Shown here piece after piece: positions 58,801 through 64,000 of a stretch of 64,000 bases of DNA. Origin of the DNA: Siphonodentalium dalli (Eukaryota > Mollusca > Scaphopoda > Gadilida > Siphonodentaliidae). Made by a program: the position numbers and the translations under genes. Under the pieces are notes generated by a model that was not told the origin of the DNA, did not search any database, and was given only the letters and a program-made list of their open reading frames with translations. The DNA lies in contig CP136065.1 in assembly GCA_032622095.1 (NCBI GenBank), positions 148,435,577 to 148,499,576 of the forward strand, read 5' to 3'. Positions within the stretch are counted from its first letter, which is position 1. Every line of letters begins with the position of its first letter.

Positions 58801-60558
58801 GGGCATGCCAAGGTATTTAGTCGGCCGTGGACATTAATGGCTAACCTGTGTACACGCCTCGGTGTGTGTGCGTTAAAGAACGCAAATGGAGTTACCACAG
58901 GGTTATAAAGTTACTAGGCCATGGTGGCACCTCAGCTGGACCAGTGCGTCTATAAAACCAGAATTGGTTCCGGCACTGAAATATCTACAGATAGAGATGC
59001 AATATAGGCTACAGACTAGTACAGTGGTTTCTGTATCTGTATCTTAGATATTGCAGTGCAAGAACATTCCGGTTATAGACGCATTGGTCCAGGTGCTACC
59101 GCGGCCGAGCAACTTAAGTTTATAACCCTGTGGTGACTCTCGTAGCGTTCTTTAACGTGCACACACCGAGGCATGTACACGGGCCAGCATTAATTAATGT
59201 CCGTGCCCGATCGGACAGTGTAATGCACCCACGACAACATACTCGGACAAATGTTGTAATGGGGGAAGTCGGCATTTTGCATTCGGATCTTTATTTAGTG
59301 ATCTCGAATGAGACTTTTCAGCCTGACAAACTTGGTATCTGACTGCATGGCGAAGTAAGCGATGAAAGCGAAAAATGTCGAATGAGTGTGTAAATCCGAA
59401 GCCGAAACAAGCGAAGGAATAGAAATTATACAATGAAGTATATAACCGACAAAAACCAAAATAGTTCAAACATGCACATAAGCTGTCAGGAGAAATAACC
59501 GAAGAAAGCGATGGAACCAAAATAACCAAATGAAATGTACTTGTTTCATGATATTTTTGTTTGTTTCGGTGTATTTGTTTAGTAAATTCTCTGTTGAACA
59601 TGACAAAACATCAACTGAATGTTTTGTCTTAAGTTATTTCCGGTGTTTCAGCAATTCCCGGCATATTCCGGACTACGCAAAACAACTGCATGAAGCAAGC
59701 GAAATTAAAAAACTAAATTTTGAGCATTACAACATATATACGGTACTTGCAGTGTTAGGATTTTCTGATGGAAACCACGTGCATGGGTAGTATTTTGTCG
59801 CCGAGGAAAAGGCAAAAAATCATAACGAAACAAGCGAATTAAGAAACCAAAATTATCAAACAAAATTTGTTTGATTTAATATTTCGCTTTCAAAAAAAAG
59901 TTTCATTGCTAATTGTTACGCCATACAAGCGATAGAAGTCCATAGCCGAGAGGTAGCATACTGGTCTCTCGTGCATGCTGGCGGACCGGCGATCGCAACC
60001 TGGACAGCTAGAGTATTCGGACAAAAATCGGAACTGGGTCAGATATATAGCAAGTTTGTCAGGCTGTAACGTCTAATTCAAGGTCACTGAATTTATTATC
60101 CAAATGCAAAATGCCGACTCTCCCGGCGCAGGCCCCACCCCCCCCCCCATTACATTTGTCCAGGTATGTTGTCGTGGGTGCATGCAGTAAGCCGTCCGAT
60201 CGGGTGTGGACATTGTCCGATCTGACGCGGACATTATATATAATGGCTGACACATGTACAGGCCATCCCTGCTGATGGGCTGAGGGACCAAATGCATACC
60301 GCAATTGGTTAATACTTGAACGTACAAATCGATATTCAGGACAGTAGATATGTTATTAAGTAAACACGTGCCTGTTTGCGCTTCGTGATACATCACGTAT
60401 GCCGATTCGTCGCATACCAACTCTTCGCCGCCATCCATTTCTTTTCCTGGCAGATATACTTTACTTTCTGTCACTTCATCGTCCATTTGGTCGCCTTCAT
60501 TGTCTGATACATCAGAACTTTCGTCCATTTCATCAACAGATTCTTTACCATCTTCCAT
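46539..60558 (-). CDS. GRWD1: glutamate-rich WD-repeat protein 1 (6 exons)
   Basis: Exons, 5' to 3': 60372-60558, 57647-57927, 55952-56162, 54838-54980, 53190-53387 and 46539-46841. They join in frame into 440 residues (human 446). GRWD1 (yeast Rrb1) is a nuclear/nucleolar WD40 protein that chaperones ribosomal protein L3, binds histones and takes part in replication licensing with CDT1. Visible: an N-terminal acidic region, the CAF1C/H4-binding-type motif '[19 protein letters not shown]', an acidic tract at about residues 119-140, and WD repeats ending 'WDVSRP', 'IHLWQP', 'IRVWDV', 'LKIWDL' and 'VSIWDL'. The C-terminus '[15 protein letters not shown]' matches human almost exactly. Intron 1 is GC-AG and the others GT-AG. 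The start has an A at -3, with a two-codon uORF just upstream. The gene is convergent with HPF1. Confidence 0.95.
46842..47600. other. GRWD1 intron 5, 3' part
   Basis: No exon. Contains an 'aaatgttcagataat' family copy at about 47,205-47,465, with 'aggaactactcatcc' as a probable inverted terminus. Confidence 0.5.
47943..50066 (+). repeat. tandem duplication of 1,062 bp, two identical copies
   Basis: Copies 47,943-49,004 and 49,005-50,066 show no difference in any segment I compared, whereas the inverted arm opposite is clearly diverged. The junction is at 'tgaatacgttttttt'. Either a very recent duplication or an assembly artefact. Confidence 0.88.
50067..51610 (+). repeat. ~45-50-bp minisatellite, about 30 copies
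   Basis: Unit of the form 'gtatacatggagtgactg', then 'tatggtcatgggtgaggtgt', then 'atat'. Units are diverged and sometimes alternate ('gtgactgtatgg', 'gtggctatatgg'). It forms the core between the foldback arms. Open frames rich in His/Thr/Tyr on the minus strand are by-products. Confidence 0.85.
53190..53387 (-). CDS. GRWD1: GRWD1 exon 5
   Basis: Acceptor 'attctttag', donor cag|GTGAGC, phase 0 to 0, 66 codons. Encodes '[20 protein letters not shown]', matching human 'CSADASIRIWDIRAAPSKAC', then '[17 protein letters not shown]'. Confidence 0.96.
53388..54837. other. GRWD1 intron 4
   Basis: AT-rich intron without a recognised exon or intact element; a short internal repeat 'gcttgtgtatt' with 'catgtatccatggc' near 53,868-53,960. 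Confidence 0.5.
54838..54980 (-). CDS. GRWD1: GRWD1 exon 4
   Basis: Acceptor 'aatttattag', donor aat|GTAAGA, phase 1 to 0. Encodes '[19 protein letters not shown]' and '[20 protein letters not shown]', closely matching human 'TGDCQKNIHLWTPTDGGSW' and '[13 protein letters not shown]'. Confidence 0.95.
55952..56162 (-). CDS. GRWD1: GRWD1 exon 3
   Basis: Acceptor 'aattcactttcag', donor G|GTAATT, phase 0 to 1. Encodes '[19 protein letters not shown]' and '[19 protein letters not shown]', matching human 'AGVWSEKGQVEVFAL' and 'KPIFSFAGHMGEGFALDWS'. Confidence 0.94.
56190..57640. other. GRWD1 intron 2
   Basis: Holds an 'aaatgttcagataat' family copy (about 56,190-56,290) and two or three tandem 'aagatggctgctggtggcca' repeat pieces (56,400-56,960). 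No exon. Confidence 0.55.
57647..57927 (-). CDS. GRWD1: GRWD1 exon 2
   Basis: Acceptor 'tacatatgcag', donor agg|GTTAGT, phase 1 to 0. Encodes '[20 protein letters not shown]', the Glu/Asp/Ser-rich tract that names the family and 'HTGSINRIR', matching human 'YGGINRVR'. Confidence 0.95.
58219..58544 (+). mobile_element. non-autonomous Helitron, 326 bp
   Basis: Begins TCTATACTAATAAAAC after an A and ends with the hairpin 'gggtgtcccgagtaacacc', a short tail and CTAG before T. TC...CTAG ends, hairpin and A/T insertion site are diagnostic. Internal text 'gaccaaacggctttaaccat' is typical of such invertebrate elements. Lies in GRWD1 intron 1. Confidence 0.8.
58820..60260. mobile_element. nested inverted repeats in GRWD1 intron 1
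   Basis: 58,824-58,990 ('gtgtacacgcctcggtgtg', 'ccagtgcgtctataaaacca') is mirrored at 59,060-59,215. In turn 59,205-59,340 ('cgatcggacagtgtaatg', 'tcggcattttgcattcgga') is mirrored at 60,050-60,240. Two foldback units share one arm end, or one element is inserted in another. Open frames on both strands come from the arms. A poly-C run is near 60,137-60,148. Confidence 0.65.
59941..60003 (+). repeat. possible tRNA-derived SINE head
   Basis: 'tagccgagaggtagc' resembles an A box and 'gcgatcgcaacctgg' a decayed B box about 40 bp later. No full cloverleaf could be folded, so this is not a functional tRNA call. Confidence 0.25.
60372..60558 (-). CDS. GRWD1: GRWD1 exon 1
   Basis: 62 codons plus one base, from ATG in the context 'ataaacATGG'. 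Acidic start ('[19 protein letters not shown]'), then 'KVYLPGKEM' and '[18 protein letters not shown]', matching human 'QVYLPGRGP' and 'EELVMDEEAYVLYHRAQT'. Only the donor acag|GCACGT keeps frame and homology with exon 2, so the intron begins with GC. Confidence 0.94.
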
Positions 60559-60560
60559 GT

Positions 60561-60569
60561 TTATGCCAT
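60561..60569 (-). promoter_or_regulatory. two-codon upstream ORF before GRWD1
   Basis: ATG GCA TAA ends two bases before the GRWD1 start codon. If the mRNA leader includes it, initiation at GRWD1 would depend on leaky scanning or reinitiation. The upstream ATG has C at -3 (gcacATGG), weaker than the main start. Confidence 0.4.
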
Positions 60570-61175
60570 GTGCTTGAGGTCAAGGGTTATACAAAATAAA
60601 CCCTGACCGATCATGGACCAATCAAAAAATGAATCGATCCAGCTACTTCGATACATGTAAACAATATGGCGGACCAATTGTGGAACGAACGGTATAACAA
60701 ATATCAAACTTTTTGACCCTTGCTGCGCTTTAATAATGACATTTTATTGATGTGTAAGCCGTGATTGATATATACAGGGTCTACTTAGACAGTGAAAATC
60801 ACTCACTGATGAGATGAAAAGACGATAGTCTCCGTTGTTTCCCTGCCATTCCCTAATTTCGTTCACAGTCACACAAAAAATATTCGCGCACCTGTTTCGG
60901 CGATTGGAATTTGTATCGGAAACTGTTTGACATTGCCATGATCGCATCAAATGATACTATGTCATTGGGGCTGATGGGGCACCTTGATTGTGTCTTGTTG
61001 CCATCCAGTGACGATCAACCAGAAGGGCGGATTAAAGTCGAAAACATCAAACTTGATTGTCACGACATGGTCACATATGATATCCTTCCAAATATTTATC
61101 AACAACAATGCTTTAAAACTATTGCATCTCAATTGTAGGAGTTTTTTCCAAAAATAGTTGAGTTGAGATAATTGG
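60570..61175. other. GRWD1 5' flank
   Basis: Presumed promoter region of GRWD1. No TATA box in an obvious position. A plus-strand frame (60,911-61,138, 75 codons) shows no family resemblance. Confidence 0.4.
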
Positions 61176-61183
61176 CTACACAG

Positions 61184-62340
61184 GGGAACGGGACTACCCG
61201 CCCCCGAGACAACCCGCCCCTATGCTATTTTGGGGGCGGGTTGTCCCGATAAATGAGGGCGGGTTGTCCAGAAATAGTTAATAGTGATTATGTTCTTTTA
61301 TGTTCTTTGATGATATATTATTAAAGATTTTGATCAACAAAACATGTGTTTATTCATTAATTATGTCAATGCGTGGACTGGGATAAAGAATGACACAATG
61401 TTTTGACAACTGGACGGCGCTTAAGGTAGGCCTAATTAAGTGAAGACTAATTAAAATGGGTGCTTTCAAAACAAACATTTGATGCAAATGGTTCATTATC
61501 ACGGTGTGTTATCACAACACTTATAGTGGTCGGGATTCATCTCACTGATGTTAACTGGAGGTGAGTATACACAAACAACCTTTGAACGATGCCGACGGAA
61601 CTGGACGCAGGCCGTGAATAGACACACATCAACCGTCGGCCTTAAGACGGCATATGGCCAGAAGGTTCCATTGCACAACTTCATCCGTCAGTTGCTGGCT
61701 CTTCCCTTCCTCCCGGCTCCACAAATAAGAGAAACGTTCCAGGAGTACTATGACAGAACGTCTGAAGGTTCAAAGATCAGGGAGGTCCTAGACTACTAGT
61801 ACATGCAGCGCCAGTGGATCACGAGCTCATCATTCCCCCCATAGAGTTGGAGCATATACTCATATGACATCCGCACCAACAACGACATCGAAGCATGGCA
61901 TAGACGAATGAATACAATGGGGACCGGCTTAGATTTCTATACCATGGTCCCACTTCTGCAGAAGGAGGCACCAGCCCCAAATTAATCATTGTTCGTTTGT
62001 TAAACTTATTAAATTTTGTTTTTAATCTTCGCTCATTCCGTTTTTAAATTTCGTTCATTAATTTCGTTCGTAATAAATAAACATATTATCGTTGATGCAT
62101 TTTTGTGTTCACAAGTTATATTATATTACATGTGTATGTATTGTTGTCCATGTTGTTAAATCGAATAAAAATCTATAAAAAAAACAACCCAGTTTCGTTA
62201 AACAAACATCTCATAATCCCATCACACCTCCTAATTAGCCACTGATTACCGCTAATTGATTTTTGGGGGCGGGTTGTCCGGGGCGGGTTGTCTCAGAGTG
62301 AAAGGGGCGGGTTGTCTCGGGGGCGGGTAGTCACGGACCC
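61184..62340. mobile_element. MULE-like DNA transposon remnant, 1,157 bp
   Basis: Inverted termini of about 37 bp contain 'gactacccgcccccgagaca' and match except for three positions. A perfect 8-bp duplication CTACACAG flanks it (61,176-61,183 and 62,341-62,348). The motif 'gggcgggttgtc' recurs subterminally several times at both ends. It carries the transposase remnant listed separately. Confidence 0.85.
61548..61985 (+). pseudogene. C-terminal fragment of a MULE-type transposase
   Basis: One frame reads 'GLKTAYGQKVPLHNFIRQLL', 'ALPFLPAPQIRETFQEYY' and, further on, 'RTNNDIEAWHRRMN', an order I recognise from the C-terminal third of MULE-type transposases of invertebrates. It is interrupted by in-frame TAG codons after 'VLDY' (61,797-61,799) and after 'SSFPP'. 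The catalytic N-terminal part is missing. Non-functional. Confidence 0.6.
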
Positions 62341-62349
62341 CTACACAGA

Positions 62350-64000
62350 GGCTAATCCTAGGGTGTATATTTTGGCAAAACAAACTTCAGCCCAAAATTT
62401 ACTTGACGGGGAAGTCGTGTGAGATTGCCATTCCGTCCAAAATCGTATAATCGTCCAGTGTGCATCGATAAATGCTAAGTTGCCCTCTCTGCAATTTTAT
62501 AAAAATTAGCGCGACGGCACTTAAAATTGTAAGTATTTTCTTAAAAATCCAAATTATTATTTCAAATTTAAATTGTGATTTTTTCAATATCAACGGCTGT
62601 ATCCGTGTTTGTTGAATTTGAATTGTAGCGCTCATGGATGATTGAACAATAACGAGTTTATCACTTCTTTTCGACATTTTACCTTAACCTTCGGCGAAAA
62701 AGTTTGTTTTTAGACCAGAAATGGGACATTCCCATCACAGGCCTTCTAAACAGTGATAATTGAGTGATATTATAGATTTTTGAAGTACCTTTAATAAATG
62801 GACCAGGTATGCATATAAAATTCTGTCCGAAATTTGGTCATGTCGTCATTGTCGATAAAAAACATAGGTTAAAGTCGATTTTATCATACAATTTACCATT
62901 AAACTGCGATGTTTAAACAGCAACTGGTGCCTCTATTTTTTAAGAAACGTATGCCGTTGGCAGAATCAATGTATCTCACCTGTATCATGTCTATTATTCA
63001 ACAAATGTCACTTGTTTTTTTAGCCATTTTGTATTTCCTTCGGACCACAATAGAATCCCGTGCTAAATGAATTTGAAATTGAAACGGTCGCTCAAAAGAA
63101 GTCCGCCGAAGACTGTTGAAGTCCAACGCAGACAAGCGGCTTAAAAAATAAATATGCTGGATTTCAAATATCCAGTCGTCGAAAATGCAAGCATATACAC
63201 GGACAATCTGAACAGGTCTACAGGTGGCACATTAAAAGACAAGCATACGGTGGCTCCAGTTCGAAATTTTATGGATCCAGTTCGAAAACGAACCAAAATG
63301 ATAAGCTCCAGTGCGCACCCACAATAAATAATTTCGATATTGCACATAGTTCATCGAGAATTTAGTAGATTTTTGGCGTTATAGCCGAGCATAATGACAT
63401 TTTAGCTAATATTTGTGCACAAATTTGTCTCTTTGCGCTTTGAAAAGCAAATATAGATGTTACCATTGCAAAAGATATAAGGTGGACAAGTGTCAAATAG
63501 TAACAGAATCGTTCACTTTATGGTGCACGCCGTTTTCAGCTTTTACTCAACGTATAGGACGATTGTGACTTCTATTCCTTATTTGAAAATTTTAATATTT
63601 TGCTCAAATAAAGGGTGTTGTAGGATAGCCGCAAGACTCTATTTCCACACACCCCCACCCAATCCAACATGGCCACCGTCCACAGGGAATCAAATAGGGA
63701 ACCCATGCCAGTTCTCGGACCTTTACAGATTTAGTTCGAACAAAGAGTGGTGTACGTTTGTCCCCCCCAAGACACCCCACATATTCACCAAACACATCAG
63801 ATTTAAAATGACCGCCGTCCGGAGGGGTCCAAAATAGGGGATCACTGGGTTTGAACCCTCCAAATGTTGGTATTTCCAACCAACCTGACACCACCTATAA
63901 TGTTGGTATATTTCCAATTGATACCAATTTCAGACAAAATATTTGGACTAAATATATAAACAATTTGCTAGAGTTGGTCTAAAACAACATATGTCCCACT
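62350..64000. other. right end of window, no recognised gene
   Basis: Short frames only. A minus-strand frame at 62,399-62,677 includes one hydrophobic stretch but no known motif. 63,640-63,840 has two similar phrases, 'atggccaccgtccacaggg' and 'atgaccgccgtccggaggg', about 150 bp apart, which suggests a diverged repeat. Confidence 0.4.

Noticed and set aside
59941-60003. Functional tRNA gene
   Set aside because: A- and B-box-like pieces are present, but no complete cloverleaf or intact acceptor stem. Kept only as a possible SINE head.
60911-61138. 75-codon plus-strand frame divergent from GRWD1
   Set aside because: No family resemblance, and no supporting splice or promoter evidence beyond being near GRWD1's 5' end.
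62399-62677. 92-codon minus-strand frame with one hydrophobic segment
   Set aside because: No recognisable domain and no neighbouring exon. A hydrophobic stretch is common in AT-rich random sequence.

Overview
This is a window of an AT-rich, repeat-laden eukaryotic nuclear genome. Genes are split by large introns with GT-AG (and one GC-AG) junctions, and there are no bacterial operons, rRNA or CRISPR. The mixture of non-autonomous Helitrons, foldback elements, a ~151-bp satellite and 'aagatggc'-type interspersed repeats, with genes most like human HPF1 and GRWD1, suggests an invertebrate, most likely a lophotrochozoan such as a mollusc. That assignment is inference.

Layout. 1-18,000 holds no gene I can recognise. 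It carries four blocks of a ~151-bp satellite in two orientations, arrays of a ~20-bp repeat built on 'actcgtcgat', a ~0.7-kb near-perfect palindrome joining satellite blocks head to head, a ~67-bp tandem repeat, and several hairpin or foldback elements. At 18,275-18,493 (+) there is one ubiquitin-like (UBL) exon ending in a strong splice donor. From 23,171 to 36,681 (+) lie seven phase-consistent exons encoding a 438-residue HPF1 (histone PARylation factor 1) with an N-terminal PBZ zinc finger. A possible upstream acceptor would join the UBL exon in frame to the PBZ exon, so a UBL-PBZ-HPF1 protein is plausible but unproven. 36,700-46,500 is intergenic and repeat-filled. From 60,558 down to 46,539 (-) lie six exons encoding a 440-residue GRWD1 (glutamate-rich WD-repeat protein 1), with a GC-AG first intron and a 5.4-kb foldback element in intron 5. 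61,184-62,340 is a MULE-like DNA transposon with a broken transposase, and the remainder is repeats.

How the genes relate. HPF1 and GRWD1 are transcribed toward each other (tail to tail). Both families act on chromatin: HPF1 directs PARP1/2 to modify serine on histones after DNA damage, and GRWD1 binds histones and ribosomal proteins in replication licensing and ribosome assembly. Nothing in the sequence shows co-regulation.

Exon borders were placed by hand from homology, frame and splice signals. Repeat borders are approximate unless target-site duplications are given.
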